A stretch of DNA of 56,939 bases from an uncultured Roseiflexaceae bacterium (GTDB lineage: Bacteria > Chloroflexota > Chloroflexia > Chloroflexales > Roseiflexaceae): NCBI GenBank assembly GCA_937974195.1, contig CALJIC010000340.1:1-56939 (forward strand). Reading direction: 5' to 3'. Below are positions 43,260 through 52,235 of this stretch, piece after piece; within the stretch, counting starts at the first letter, position 1, and each line of letters starts with the position of its first letter. The translations under genes and the position numbers were made by a program. Under the pieces are notes generated by a model. That model was given only the letters and a program-made list of their open reading frames with translations. It was not told the origin of the DNA and searched no databases.

Positions 43260-46200
43260 ATGACCCGCACCGACCCCGAGCGCACCGACCGGCGACCCAG
43301 CGGCCCGGAGGCGCCCCGGCCTTCCGGGCTGTGGCGGTCGCTCGCGGCCGCCGCCGACGCGCCGGCGGTAGGGGTCGGCGATGTGTGGCGCGGCCTCGAG
43401 CGGCGGCTCATCCTGAGCGCCCGCCGCTCCGGAGGCGAGCCGCCGGCTGCCTCGCTGTGGGCCGAGCTCCGCGCGCGCGTGGACCCGGCGCTCTACCGGC
43501 CGTGCGCCATCCCCAATGTGCCGCACGAGCGGGTGACCGAGGACGGCCAGACCTACACGGTCATCCGCAGCCCGCGCGGCGCCTACCTGCGGCTCACACC
43601 CCCGCTGCACGAGATCTGGCGAGCGATGGACGGCACGCGGACCGTGGCGCAGCTGGCGACCGAGGCCTTCATGCGCCACGGCCAGCTGCTGCCCGTCGGC
43701 GAGCTGGTGGCGACCCTCAGAGCCGAGGGGTTTCTCACCGACTCGCCGGGGCGCGTCTACAGCAGCCTGAAGGCGTCGCTGGCGCGCGGCACCGCGGAGG
43801 GGAGGGGGCGGCGGGCGCTGCGCTTCCTGACCGGGCGGGTCTGGCGGATCGGCGGCCTCGACAGGTTCTACGGCGCGCTCTACCGCGGCGGCGGGCGGCT
43901 GCTCTTCACCCCCTGGTTCGCGCTGCTGGCGGGCGTGCTGATCATCGCCGGGGTGGCGGCGTTCGGGCGCGCCCTGCTGGGCGGCGCCGACGCCTACCAG
44001 GTGATCAGCATGGGCGGCTCGGTCGCGCTGGGCCTGGCGGCGCTCTGGGCCGCGCTGTTCGTCTCGTTCGTGCTGCACGAGAGCGCGCACGCCCTGGCGG
44101 TGAAGCACTACGGGCGCACGATCCACGGCGGCGGGCTGATGCTGTACTACGGCCTGCCGGCGGCGTTCGTGGACACCAGCGACGTGTGGCGCTCGCCGCG
44201 CCGCGCTCGGATCGTCGTCTCGGCCGCCGGCCCGCTCGCCGACCTGCTGGTGGGGAGCGTCGCCGCCCTGGTGAGCGTGCTGCTGCCGGAGACGGCGCTG
44301 GGCGCGCTGGCGTTCAAGGTGGCGTTCACCAGCTACGCCTCGACGCTGTTCAACCTGAACCCGCTGCTCGAGCTGGACGGCTACTTCATCCTGGTGGACC
44401 TGCTGCGCCTGCCGGACCTGCGGCGGCGCTCGTTCGCGTTCATCCGCGGGCCGCTGTGGCGCCGGCTGGCCGCCGATGACCCGCGCCCCACGGCCGATGG
44501 CGCCGCCCCGCGTGCTGGCTGGCTGGTTGGCGGCGGGCTGCGCTCGATCGTGAGCCGGCTCACCCGCGAGGAGCGGATCTTCACCCTGTACGGCCTGGGC
44601 GCGGCGGCCTACACCGCGGTCGCGCTCGCGGCCGCCGGGTGGTTCTGGTACGACCAGGTGCTCGGGCCGACGCTGCTGCTGCTGCAGGGCGGCCCGTGGC
44701 AGCGGCTGCTGGGCGGCCTGCTGCTGCTCACGCTGATCCTGCCGGTGCTGCTGGCGGTGCTGCTGGCCGTGTGGGGCCTGGGGAGCATATCGCTCCGCTG
44801 GGTGCTGCGGCGCGGCTACGGCCGCAGGCCGGCGCTGTTCGCGGCCTTCGCGCTGCTGGCCGCGCTGGCCGTGACCGCGCTGGCTGCCCGCGCCGCCGGC
44901 GGGGCGTACGTCGTCGCGGCGGCGCTGTGGGGCGCCGGGCTGTGGGCGCTGCTGGCGCTGCGGCCCGACTACCGCGGGGCGGCGGTGGCGCCGGCGCTGC
45001 TTGCGATGGCGGCCCAGACGGTCTGCGCCCTGCTGGCCGCGCTGCTGCGCGTCGCGCTGCCCGACTCGCCGGCGTGGCTGGCGGCCGACGGGCTCGGCTT
45101 CGTGTTCCTGCTGCTGGCCGGCTTCACCGCGCTGCTGGACGTCGACCTGCGCCTGGCCCCGGCGCGCGAGCTGCTGGCCACCGCCCTGCTGCTGATGCTC
45201 TCGTTCGCGGTCGGCGGGTCGGCGCTGGTCGGGGCGCTGGCGGGCGATCCGGGGGCGACGATGCCCGTGCTGCTGGCGCGGGCGGCGCCGGCGTACTTCG
45301 GGGCGCTGGCCCTGGCGCTGCTCCTGCCGCACCTCTTCGGCCTGCGCGACTCGCGGCTGTTCTGGGCCTGGCTGCTGCTCTGGCTCGCCGCGCTGGTGCG
45401 CACCGCCGGCTACGTGACCGGCGTGAGCCAGGGGGCCGGCGCCAGCGGGCTGGTCACCCTGGATGTGCTGAGCGCGGCGCTCTGGGCTGCGGCGTGGGCG
45501 GTGCACCTGGTCACGCTGCGGCAGATCGCGCCGGACGAGATCCGCTGGCCGCACGAGCCGAGCCTGAGCGAGGCCGAGCGCCTGCTGCGCGCCTTCCGCT
45601 GGAGCTACGCCGGGTGCTACCGGCTGCTGCGGACGGTGTACGGCGAGCGCCGGGCGCGCGCCCTGGACGACCGGATGGACGTGCTGGCGGCCACGGCCAA
45701 CTGGGATGTCGCGCTGGACCGCGACCGGGCGCGGGTCGGCGCCGAGACGCGCGCGCTGCCGCTCGGGCGCCAGGGGGCGCGCTACGCCGAGGTGCTGCGC
45801 TACACCGTGGACGCGCTGGAGCAGATCGCCGGCGCGGCCTTCGCGCGGCGGGCGATCCAGGCGGCCTACGACGCGCTGCCGTGGCCGGAGCGCGAGACGG
45901 CCAACCGGCTCTGCTTCCCGGACACCCCCTGGGCGCGCGAGCTCTCCAGCGCCTTCGGGGACGCGCGCTCCGCGCGCCTGCGCCTGCTGCGCCAGGTGGA
46001 CCTGTTCATCCACTGCGACGACGGCGAGCTCGAGGCGCTGGCGCACGGCATCGCCGAGCAGCGGGCGCCGGCGGGCACCGCGCTGCTGCGCGCCGGCCAG
46101 CCGGTCCCGGGGGTGTGGATCGTGGAGGCGGGGGAGGTGGCCGCGCTGCGCGGCGAGCAGGTCGAGGCCGAGCTGCACCGCGGCGACTCGTTCGGGGCGC

Positions 46201-46775
46201 AGGAGCTGCTGCGCGGGCACGAGAGCGCCCTCACGTATGTGGCGACGGTCGAGACGAGCCTGCTGTTCCTCCCGGCCGATGAGCTGCGGGCGCTGGCGGC
46301 CGGCGGCGCGCCGCACGCCGCAGAGGCGCTCGAGGCCGCGGAGACGTTGCGGCTGTTCGAGCAGGTGCCGCTGTTCGCCGAGCTGCCGCGCAACACGCTG
46401 CGCGGCCTGGCGATGGTGGCCGCCGAGCGCAGCTTCGACGCGAAGAAAGTGGTCGTCCGCCAGGGGGTGCCGTCGGGCACGTTCTACATCATCAAGGAGG
46501 GGCTGGCCGCGGTGCTGGTGCGCGAGCAGGGGCCGGACGGGGCCGCGCGGGTGCGTCAGGTGGCGCGGCTCGGCCCGCGCGAGTTCTTCGGCGAGCTGGA
46601 GCTGCTGCGCGGCACCCCGCCCATGGCGAGCGTCGTCTCGCTGACGCCGCTGGTGACGCTGGCGCTGCCGCACGCGGCGGTTCACGCCCTGCTGCTCGGC
46701 AACAGCGGCATGGCGCGGGAGATGGAGCTGGTCGGCAGCGGGCGGCTGCTGGCGCTGCGGAACGTGGACGCGTGA
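43260..46775 (+). CDS. PqqD-like / M50 site-2-protease-like membrane protein with two C-terminal cNMP-like domains
   Basis: 1171 residues. The N-terminus (~80-175; V-I-R-S-P-R-G-A-Y-L-R-L and V-A-Q-L-A-T-E-A) resembles a PqqD-type winged helix. The M50 core has H-E-S-A-H at 273-277 and the second zinc/membrane motif N-L-N-P-L-L-E-L-D-G-Y-F at 365-376. Many membrane segments fill ~200-760. Two cyclic-nucleotide-binding-like domains are at ~910-1015 and ~1035-1155. The phosphate-binding cassettes lack the usual Arg (F-G-E-L-E-L-L-R-G-T-P-P-M-A-S in the second), so nucleotide binding is doubtful. It may cleave a membrane or peptide substrate under regulation. ATG at 43260 starts M-T-R-T-D-P-E. 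Confidence 0.85.
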   Translation: MTRTDPERTDRRPSGPEAPRPSGLWRSLAAAADAPAVGVGDVWRGLERRLILSARRSGGEPPAASLWAELRARVDPALYRPCAIPNVPHERVTEDGQTYTVIRSPRGAYLRLTPPLHEIWRAMDGTRTVAQLATEAFMRHGQLLPVGELVATLRAEGFLTDSPGRVYSSLKASLARGTAEGRGRRALRFLTGRVWRIGGLDRFYGALYRGGGRLLFTPWFALLAGVLIIAGVAAFGRALLGGADAYQVISMGGSVALGLAALWAALFVSFVLHESAHALAVKHYGRTIHGGGLMLYYGLPAAFVDTSDVWRSPRRARIVVSAAGPLADLLVGSVAALVSVLLPETALGALAFKVAFTSYASTLFNLNPLLELDGYFILVDLLRLPDLRRRSFAFIRGPLWRRLAADDPRPTADGAAPRAGWLVGGGLRSIVSRLTREERIFTLYGLGAAAYTAVALAAAGWFWYDQVLGPTLLLLQGGPWQRLLGGLLLLTLILPVLLAVLLAVWGLGSISLRWVLRRGYGRRPALFAAFALLAALAVTALAARAAGGAYVVAAALWGAGLWALLALRPDYRGAAVAPALLAMAAQTVCALLAALLRVALPDSPAWLAADGLGFVFLLLAGFTALLDVDLRLAPARELLATALLLMLSFAVGGSALVGALAGDPGATMPVLLARAAPAYFGALALALLLPHLFGLRDSRLFWAWLLLWLAALVRTAGYVTGVSQGAGASGLVTLDVLSAALWAAAWAVHLVTLRQIAPDEIRWPHEPSLSEAERLLRAFRWSYAGCYRLLRTVYGERRARALDDRMDVLAATANWDVALDRDRARVGAETRALPLGRQGARYAEVLRYTVDALEQIAGAAFARRAIQAAYDALPWPERETANRLCFPDTPWARELSSAFGDARSARLRLLRQVDLFIHCDDGELEALAHGIAEQRAPAGTALLRAGQPVPGVWIVEAGEVAALRGEQVEAELHRGDSFGAQELLRGHESALTYVATVETSLLFLPADELRALAAGGAPHAAEALEAAETLRLFEQVPLFAELPRNTLRGLAMVAAERSFDAKKVVVRQGVPSGTFYIIKEGLAAVLVREQGPDGAARVRQVARLGPREFFGELELLRGTPPMASVVSLTPLVTLALPHAAVHALLLGNSGMAREMELVGSGRLLALRNVDA

Positions 46776-46782
46776 CGGCGCG

Positions 46783-47502
46783 CTACCGCTTGCGCATATG
46801 CACCTGCACCCAGTGGTCGGTGACGTAGCTGCGCACCTCGGCGCGCGCCGACAGCAGCTGGGTCACGTTGGTCTCGCCGGCGCGCCCGCGGATCCAGAAG
46901 TCGCCGTCCCGCACGCTGATGTTCCACTGGTGGAGCCCGCGGTACGCCTCGCGCTCGGCCTCGTTCTCGGCGTGGTCCAGCACCACCCAGCAGCCGGGCC
47001 GCACCACCGTCAGCATCGCGTCGATCGCCGCGAGCGGGCTCTCCATGTGGTCGACGCAGTTCTGCGCGACGACGAGGTGGAAGGTATCGGGGGGGAAGAT
47101 GCGCGCCAGCTGCTCGGCCTCGGCGTAGCGCGTGCGCACCGGCGGCACGATGCCGTAGCGCTCCAGCAGCCGGTCGTACTCCGGCGCCAGCACGTCGACC
47201 GCGGTGATCGCGATGCGCTTGGTGGGGTGGCACTTGCCGACCACGGTCAGCGGCCCGGCGCCGACGTCGAGGATGTGGATCTCCTCGTCGTCGAGCGGGT
47301 CGATGAACTGCCGGTGGTAGCTCGACAGGGGCGTGGCCGGGTCGAGGCGGGCCTGGAAATCAGCGCCCCAGCGGTCGCCGCGGGTGCGGAGGTAGCGGTC
47401 CCAGAAGCCGCGCTCGTAGGCCAGCCCGGCGGCGCGGTTGCTGCGAGCGCGGAAGTACGGGCGCAGGAGCCGCTTGATCGTCGCTTTCAGCCGCTGCTGC
47501 AT
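46783..47502 (-). CDS. Class I SAM-dependent methyltransferase
   Basis: 239 residues. A basic N-terminus (R-L-K-A-T-I-K-R-L-L-R-P-Y) precedes motif I (I-H-I-L-D-V-G-A-G-P-L-T-V-V-G near residue 75), the acidic A-V-D-V-L-A motif and V-V-A-Q-N-C-V-D-H-M. The E-N-E-A-E-R-E-A-Y-R-G-L-H-Q-W-N segment matches methyltransferases of polysaccharide loci. It converges on the M50 gene with only seven bases between stops. Substrate unknown. Confidence 0.82.
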   Translation of the reverse strand: MQQRLKATIKRLLRPYFRARSNRAAGLAYERGFWDRYLRTRGDRWGADFQARLDPATPLSSYHRQFIDPLDDEEIHILDVGAGPLTVVGKCHPTKRIAITAVDVLAPEYDRLLERYGIVPPVRTRYAEAEQLARIFPPDTFHLVVAQNCVDHMESPLAAIDAMLTVVRPGCWVVLDHAENEAEREAYRGLHQWNISVRDGDFWIRGRAGETNVTQLLSARAEVRSYVTDHWVQVHMRKR

Positions 47503-47505
47503 GGT

Positions 47506-47555
47506 CCTTTTCTCACGGTTCTGCCGCAGCGAAGCTGCGGCAGAACCGTAAAAGG
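47506..47555. repeat. Long perfect inverted repeat (16-base stem plus extension)
   Basis: 47515-47530 and 47534-47549 are exact inverted copies (ACGGTTCTGCCGCAGC) with a GAA loop; CCTTTT (47506-47511) and AAAAGG (47550-47555) extend the stem across a three-base bulge. It lies between the protease stop and the methyltransferase start on the same strand. The T and A runs pair inside the stem, so it is not a standard terminator. Confidence 0.75.
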
Positions 47556-47575
47556 CGGTGCGCGGGTAAGGCCGG

Positions 47576-49009
47576 CTACCGCTCGACGCTCGGGATGTAG
47601 GAGTACGGCGTCAGCGTGACCGGCAGGGACGTGCCGTCCAGCCCCGGCAGCCAGGTCACGCCGCTCCCGATCGGGTCGAGGAAGTCCGACAGGCGCGTGC
47701 CGGGCACGCCGCCGCCGGCCCACGACATGTGCAGCCGCCCGTACCAGTCGGACCCGTCGTTGCCGCAGGCGGCGTCCCCGCCGTGCAGCTGCCCGACGAC
47801 CAGCCCGTTCTGGTTGAACAGCGGCGAGCCGGACGAGCCGCTCTCGGTGGTGCCGAGGTCCCAGTCGGTGACGCGGATGTGGGTGCCGGGCCCGGGGCTC
47901 TCCGTGCTGAAGAGGCCGGTGATCGTCGTCGGGTCGTTCTCGAAGCTGATGCGCTTCTCGGCGCCGCGCGGGTGGTGGATGGCGACTGCGCGCGACGGCG
48001 CCTCGGGGCCGCGGTCCCACCCGGCCCAGTAGGGGTTGTACTCGTCCGGCACCATGTCGTCCAGCTCGAGCAGCGTCATGTCGCTGGGCGCGAATGTGGC
48101 GCGCAGGAACGCGCCGCTCAGGGTCTGGTGCAGCGAGCCGCTGCCGTCCAGGCCCGACTCCAGGCTGCCGGGGATGCGGCAGGTGGGGTTGTAGTAGTTC
48201 CAGTAGGTCACCACGGACGCCGCGACCTCGTCGGAGTCGACGCAGTGGTTGGCCGTCAGGAACAGCGGCCGCTTATCCTGCGCGGTGTTATTGATCAGCG
48301 CGCCGGTGCACCGGCGGGTGCCGCCCATGACCATGAGGGCGACGGAGCGGATCTGCGCCTGCCACGCGGCCGCCTGAGGGCAGACGACGTCCACGTTGCA
48401 GCTGCCAGAGAAGCCCTTCTCGGCCTCCGGGCTGAAGGGGTCGAGGAAGGCGCGCCCGACCTTCGTCAGCACGAGCTGCAGCTGGTCGCGCGGGGTGCCG
48501 GCCGGCAGCTCGACCTCGACCACCGCCTCGTCGCCCGGCACGATCGGCGTCCAGAGCTGGCCGTGGGCCTCGTTGTCGGCGTCCGTGTACGGCCCGTAGA
48601 TCATGGCCTGGTTGATGTCGTAGACCGTCAGGCGCCCGCCGGCGGGCATGGTGTAGCGCGTGAAGCCGAAGTTGAGCGACAGCGCGCCCTGCGACGCGAC
48701 CCGCAGCCGCCAGAGCTGTGTCCCGCCCGGCAGCGTCTCCCACAGGCCGTGGGTCGCCGGGGTCGCGAAGATCCGCTCGCTCTCGGCGAACTGCAGCGGG
48801 CCGCTACCCTGCGTCCGCTGGCTGGCGGCGAGCGCCTGCCAGGCGTCCAGCGGCGTGAGGGTGAGCACCGGGACACGTTCGAGCGGGGCGGCCCCCCGGA
48901 CGAGGCGCGCGAGCGGCGCAGGGCGTTCAGCGATGGCGAAGGAGCCTCCGGCGGCGAGCAGGGCGAGGGCGGCGGTCAGCAGGATTGCTAGCTTATGAGT
49001 GGTCCTCAA
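47576..49009 (-). CDS. Secreted trypsin-like serine protease (lysyl endopeptidase-like)
   Basis: 477 residues. A signal peptide covers ~1-27 (L-A-I-L-L-T-A-A-L-A-L-L). A propeptide-like domain (~45-200) is followed by the S1 domain, with His in F-L-T-A-N-H-C-V, Asp in S-D-M-T-L-L-E-L-D, and Ser393 in G-S-S-G-S-P-L-F. Cysteine pairs (C-N-V-D-V-V-C, C-T-G-A, A-N-H-C) match Achromobacter-type lysyl endopeptidases. It acts outside the cell. The start is a TTG (49009) with AGAGG eight bases upstream; no in-frame ATG lies before the signal peptide. A strong promoter is about 110 bases upstream. Confidence 0.88.
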   Translation of the reverse strand: MRTTHKLAILLTAALALLAAGGSFAIAERPAPLARLVRGAAPLERVPVLTLTPLDAWQALAASQRTQGSGPLQFAESERIFATPATHGLWETLPGGTQLWRLRVASQGALSLNFGFTRYTMPAGGRLTVYDINQAMIYGPYTDADNEAHGQLWTPIVPGDEAVVEVELPAGTPRDQLQLVLTKVGRAFLDPFSPEAEKGFSGSCNVDVVCPQAAAWQAQIRSVALMVMGGTRRCTGALINNTAQDKRPLFLTANHCVDSDEVAASVVTYWNYYNPTCRIPGSLESGLDGSGSLHQTLSGAFLRATFAPSDMTLLELDDMVPDEYNPYWAGWDRGPEAPSRAVAIHHPRGAEKRISFENDPTTITGLFSTESPGPGTHIRVTDWDLGTTESGSSGSPLFNQNGLVVGQLHGGDAACGNDGSDWYGRLHMSWAGGGVPGTRLSDFLDPIGSGVTWLPGLDGTSLPVTLTPYSYIPSVER

Positions 49010-49116
49010 TGACGTGGCCTCTCCAGCTGGTGACGGTGAGACGTGCTGGCTGCGAGCCGGCCGGGGACATGACCTGACATCGCGTCCCTGTGCCCTTGGA
49101 CGTGGCGCAGTGAAAG

Positions 49117-49144
49117 ATTATAGCAGCCTTTGATGAGTTGTCTA
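49117..49144 (-). promoter_or_regulatory. Strong sigma-70-type promoter of the protease gene
   Basis: Minus strand -35 TAGACA (49139-49144), 16-base spacer, TGC-extended -10 TATAAT (49117-49122). It starts eight bases after the GH13 stop codon and leaves a leader of about 100 bases to the TTG start. Confidence 0.7.
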
Positions 49145-49151
49145 GCCAGGT

Positions 49152-50891
49152 CTACTGGCCCTTGAGCCACAGCACCTGGTACGGCCCGAGCTCGGCCTCC
49201 GCGCCGGCCTCCAGCGCCGCGCCGCTCACCAGGTCCCGCGCGGGCGTGCCGGCGAGCTCGGGCACCTGGGCCAGCCGCAGCCGCTGCGGCGCCGCGGTGA
49301 CGTTGTGGGCGCAGAGGATGTGCTCCCGGCCGTCCTCGGACGTGCGCAGGAAGGCGAACAGCCCGTCCCCCGCATCCAGCACCCGCTGGGGGGCCGCCGG
49401 GTGGAAGGCGGCCTCGCGCCGCCGCACGCCGATCAGCGCCGCCATGCGCGCCAGCACCGTCCCGTAGCGCTCATTCGGGTCGGCCAGGCGCCGCTCGAGC
49501 TCGGCGCGCTCCCACTTCTCGCGGTTGATCGAGCGGAAGCGCCCGGTCTGCCGGACCCCCTCGTGGTAGTTCGGCGAGCCGATCAGGCTGTGGACGTAGA
49601 TCCCCGGCACGCCCTGCAGCGCCAGCATGATCGCGTTGGCGCACACGAAGCGGTCGATCTTGCGCGCCATGCCCTCGGCCTGGTCGTGCGGGTCGGAGAG
49701 GGCGTCGAACAGCGTGATGTTCAGCTCGTAGGGGCTCTGGGTGCCGTCCGGGTTGTTCTTCGAGGAGACGTGGCCGCCGTGGCTCTGGGCCTTCGCCACC
49801 AGCTCGGCGATCTCCTCGTCGCTGAGGATGCCGCTGGCCGGCACCACCCCGATCCCGTCGTGCGAGGCCAGGAAGTTGAAGAAGGTCGTGCTGCGCGACG
49901 GCGGCGTGAGCTCGCGGGCCCAGCGCGTCAGGTGGCGCGAGCTGCCGCGGTGGAAGGCGTTCAGCGTGAGCGGCGCGAGCGGGAACTGGTAGACCATCTG
50001 GGCCTCGTTCGTGCCGTCGCCGAAGTAGCTGATGTTGTCCCGGTGCGGCACGTTGGTCTCGGTCACCAGCAGCACGCCCGGCGCCACCGCGTCCAGCACC
50101 GAGCGCCAGAGCTGCACCACGCGGTGGGTCTGCGGCAGGTGGATGCAGCTCGTGCCGACCTCCTTCCACAGGTAGCCGATCGCGTCGAGCCGGATCAGCT
50201 GCGCGCCGCGCTCGACGTACAGCAGCAGGACGTCGGTCATCTCCAGCAGCAGGTCGGGGTCGGCGTAGTTCAGGTCGATCTGGTCGGCGCTGAAGGTGGT
50301 CCAGACGTGCCGGACGCCGGACGGCGTCTCGAAGGGGGTGAGCAGCGGCGTGGTGCGCGGCCGCGTGACCCCGCGCAGGTCGGTGGACGGGTCCATGATG
50401 ATGAAGCGCCGCTCGGCGCCGGGCTCGCCGCGCAGGAACGCCTGGAACCAGGCGTGCGAGGCTGAGCAGTGGTTGACCACCGCGTCGTACATCAGGCGGT
50501 AGCTGGCGCGCAGCGGCCCGAGGTCCTCCCAGGTGCCGAGCGCCGGGTCGACCACGGTGTAGTCCGCGACCGAGAAGCCGTCGTCCGAGGTGTAGGGGAA
50601 GAACGGCAGGATGTGGACGCCGGAGACGACGCGGCCGAAGGGGCCGTCGAGCACCTCGGCGAGCGTGCGCAGCGGCGGCGCGCCCGGCTCGCGCACCTGG
50701 TCGCCGTAGGTGATCAGGATCACATCGTCCTGGGTGAGCCGGTCGGCGGGGGCGCTCAGCAGCTCGGGGTGCTCGGCGCGGAACCGCTGCAGGCGGGCGA
50801 TCAGGCGCGTGGCGGTCTCGGCGCCGCGCTCGGGGCCGTAGAGGAAAGCCAGGTGGTCGCGGATGGCGCGCTCGTCGAACATCTCGGTCAC
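49152..50891 (-). CDS. GH13 sucrose/glucosylglycerate phosphorylase-like enzyme
   Basis: 579 residues. The GH13 catalytic residues are Asp236 (L-I-R-L-D-A-I-G-Y), Glu278 (V-T-E-T-N-V-P-H) and Asp345 (A-S-H-D-G-I-G). S-G-V-H-I-L-P-F-F-P-Y-T-S-D-D-G-F-S and V-N-H-C-S-A-S-H match subfamily GH13_18. At this length it fits glucosylglycerate or glucosylglycerol phosphorylases rather than short sucrose phosphorylases, but the acceptor cannot be read from sequence. It is cytoplasmic. The GTG at 50891 has AGGAGG five bases upstream. It follows repeat elements B and C in the same direction as the epimerase gene. Confidence 0.87.
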   Translation of the reverse strand: MTEMFDERAIRDHLAFLYGPERGAETATRLIARLQRFRAEHPELLSAPADRLTQDDVILITYGDQVREPGAPPLRTLAEVLDGPFGRVVSGVHILPFFPYTSDDGFSVADYTVVDPALGTWEDLGPLRASYRLMYDAVVNHCSASHAWFQAFLRGEPGAERRFIIMDPSTDLRGVTRPRTTPLLTPFETPSGVRHVWTTFSADQIDLNYADPDLLLEMTDVLLLYVERGAQLIRLDAIGYLWKEVGTSCIHLPQTHRVVQLWRSVLDAVAPGVLLVTETNVPHRDNISYFGDGTNEAQMVYQFPLAPLTLNAFHRGSSRHLTRWARELTPPSRSTTFFNFLASHDGIGVVPASGILSDEEIAELVAKAQSHGGHVSSKNNPDGTQSPYELNITLFDALSDPHDQAEGMARKIDRFVCANAIMLALQGVPGIYVHSLIGSPNYHEGVRQTGRFRSINREKWERAELERRLADPNERYGTVLARMAALIGVRRREAAFHPAAPQRVLDAGDGLFAFLRTSEDGREHILCAHNVTAAPQRLRLAQVPELAGTPARDLVSGAALEAGAEAELGPYQVLWLKGQ

Positions 50892-50906
50892 GTCAGCCTC
50901 CTCTTC

Positions 50907-51031
50907 GTGACTGGGTGACTAGGTGGCGGGGTGAGGGGGTGACAGGGTGACTTTTGACGCTGGAAACCCGTGCCGCACCACGACCATCTTGATCCCAATG
51001 TCACCCCGTCACCTGGCCACCAGGTCACCTC
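50907..51031. repeat. GTGACNNG palindromic element, copy B
   Basis: Six 8-base units GTGACNNG-like (50907-50954), a core with GGAAACCCGTGCCGCACCAC, and a right arm of four GTCACCNN units (51000-51031). It lies just upstream of the GH13 start codon (on the other strand) and is followed directly by copy C. Confidence 0.8.
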
Positions 51032-51037
51032 TTCGTT

Positions 51038-51182
51038 GACGGGGTGAGGGGGTGACGTCTCTGACAGGGTGACTGGGTGAAGGGGTGACTCTTTGAGGCC
51101 AGAAACCCGCGCCGCACCACGGGCCATCCGAATACCGTGTCACCCAGTCACCGTGTCACCGTGTCACCCAGTCACCCCGTCG
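51038..51182. repeat. GTGACNNG palindromic element, copy C
   Basis: Left arm 51038-51092, core with AGAAACCCGCGCCGCACCAC, right arm 51139-51182 of GTCACCNN units. The right arm ends against the epimerase stop (51187-51185). The left arm is an inverted near-identical copy of the right arm of element D (a run of about 48 bases). Confidence 0.8.
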
Positions 51183-51184
51183 CC

Positions 51185-52174
51185 TCAGTTCAGCATCGCG
51201 TCCGGCGCCATCTGGCCGCTGCGCACCCGATCGCGGAACAGCGCGATCGTCTCGGCCACCGCCTCGCGCAGCGGCGTGTAGGGCAGCGGGCCGATCAGGT
51301 CCACCAGCGGCGCGGCGTCGAACTCCTCCGGCAGCGCCAGGGGCGTGTCGGCGTAGGTGATCGTGCCGCGCGCCTCGGGGGCCGCGGCCTCGATCGCGGC
51401 GACCACCTCGCTCATGTGGGCGACGCTGCCGCGGATGTTGAAGATCTCGGCGCCCTCGAACGGCGTGCGGGCGCAGGCGATGAAGATCTTCGCCACATCG
51501 TCGGCGTACTGGAAGTCGCCGCGGCCGCCGAACGGGATGTGGTACGGCTGGCCGACGGCGGCGGCGAACATCGCCTTGGTCGGGCTGGAGGTCATCCCCT
51601 GGTCGCGGCCGGGGCCGTAGACAGTGTACGGGCGCAGGCCGATGCTGGGCACGCGGTTGTCCTGCCAGTAGATGCGCGCGGTGCCCTCGTTGGCCTGCTT
51701 GAAGACGCCGTACAGGTTGGCCGGGTGGCCCTCGGCGCCGTGGCGCACCACCCCGCCCGCCTCGCCGGCGTCGGCCGCGTCGTAGACCGCCACCGACGAG
51801 GCGTAGACCAGCGTGCCGATGCGATCCTTGCGCCTGGCGACCGCCTCGAACACGTTGACGGTGCCGACGACGTTGACGCGCGCGCCGAGCGGCGGGTTCG
51901 CGCGGCAGAATGGCACCTGCAGCGCGGCCAGGTGGATGATGTTGGTGATCTGGTGCTCGTCCAGCGTGCGCTCGATCGCCTCGAGGTCGGTGATGTCCCC
52001 GGTGACGAAGGTGATGCGCGCCAGCTCCTCCTCGGACATGATCAGCCGCAGCCGGCGCGGGTCGCTGGCGAGGTCGAAGATCACCGGCGGCGAGCCCTCG
52101 CGTACCAGGTTGCGCGCGACCCACGCCCCGATGCAGCCCAGTGCGCCGGTGATCAGGAAGCGTTCGGAGGCCAT
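51185..52174 (-). CDS. NAD-dependent epimerase/dehydratase (SDR family)
   Basis: 329 residues. The Rossmann motif F-L-I-T-G-A-L-G-C-I-G-A-W is near residue 6. L-V-Y-A-S-S-V-A-V-Y is followed by L-Y-G-V-F-K (Y-x-x-x-K), and F-N-I-R-G-S lies in the C-terminal half. It likely acts on a nucleotide sugar or related substrate. The ATG at 52174 is chosen (GGGGA seven bases upstream); a TTG five codons earlier is weaker. The gene is flanked by repeat elements C and D in inverted orientation. Confidence 0.92.
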   Translation of the reverse strand: MASERFLITGALGCIGAWVARNLVREGSPPVIFDLASDPRRLRLIMSEEELARITFVTGDITDLEAIERTLDEHQITNIIHLAALQVPFCRANPPLGARVNVVGTVNVFEAVARRKDRIGTLVYASSVAVYDAADAGEAGGVVRHGAEGHPANLYGVFKQANEGTARIYWQDNRVPSIGLRPYTVYGPGRDQGMTSSPTKAMFAAAVGQPYHIPFGGRGDFQYADDVAKIFIACARTPFEGAEIFNIRGSVAHMSEVVAAIEAAAPEARGTITYADTPLALPEEFDAAPLVDLIGPLPYTPLREAVAETIALFRDRVRSGQMAPDAMLN

Positions 52175-52235
52175 GTGTTTCCCCTTCAACCGTATCGGGC
52201 GACGATGTGATTATATACCTGAGCGGGACATCTAA

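Noticed and set aside
43107..46685. A 1192-residue open frame antisense to the M50/cNMP gene
   Set aside because: Composition is that of a GC-rich shadow frame (Arg/Gln/His/Ala-rich, no domain), while the plus-strand frame has clear catalytic motifs.
47506..47555. Intrinsic terminator after the protease gene
   Set aside because: On the transcript strand the T-run precedes rather than follows the stem.
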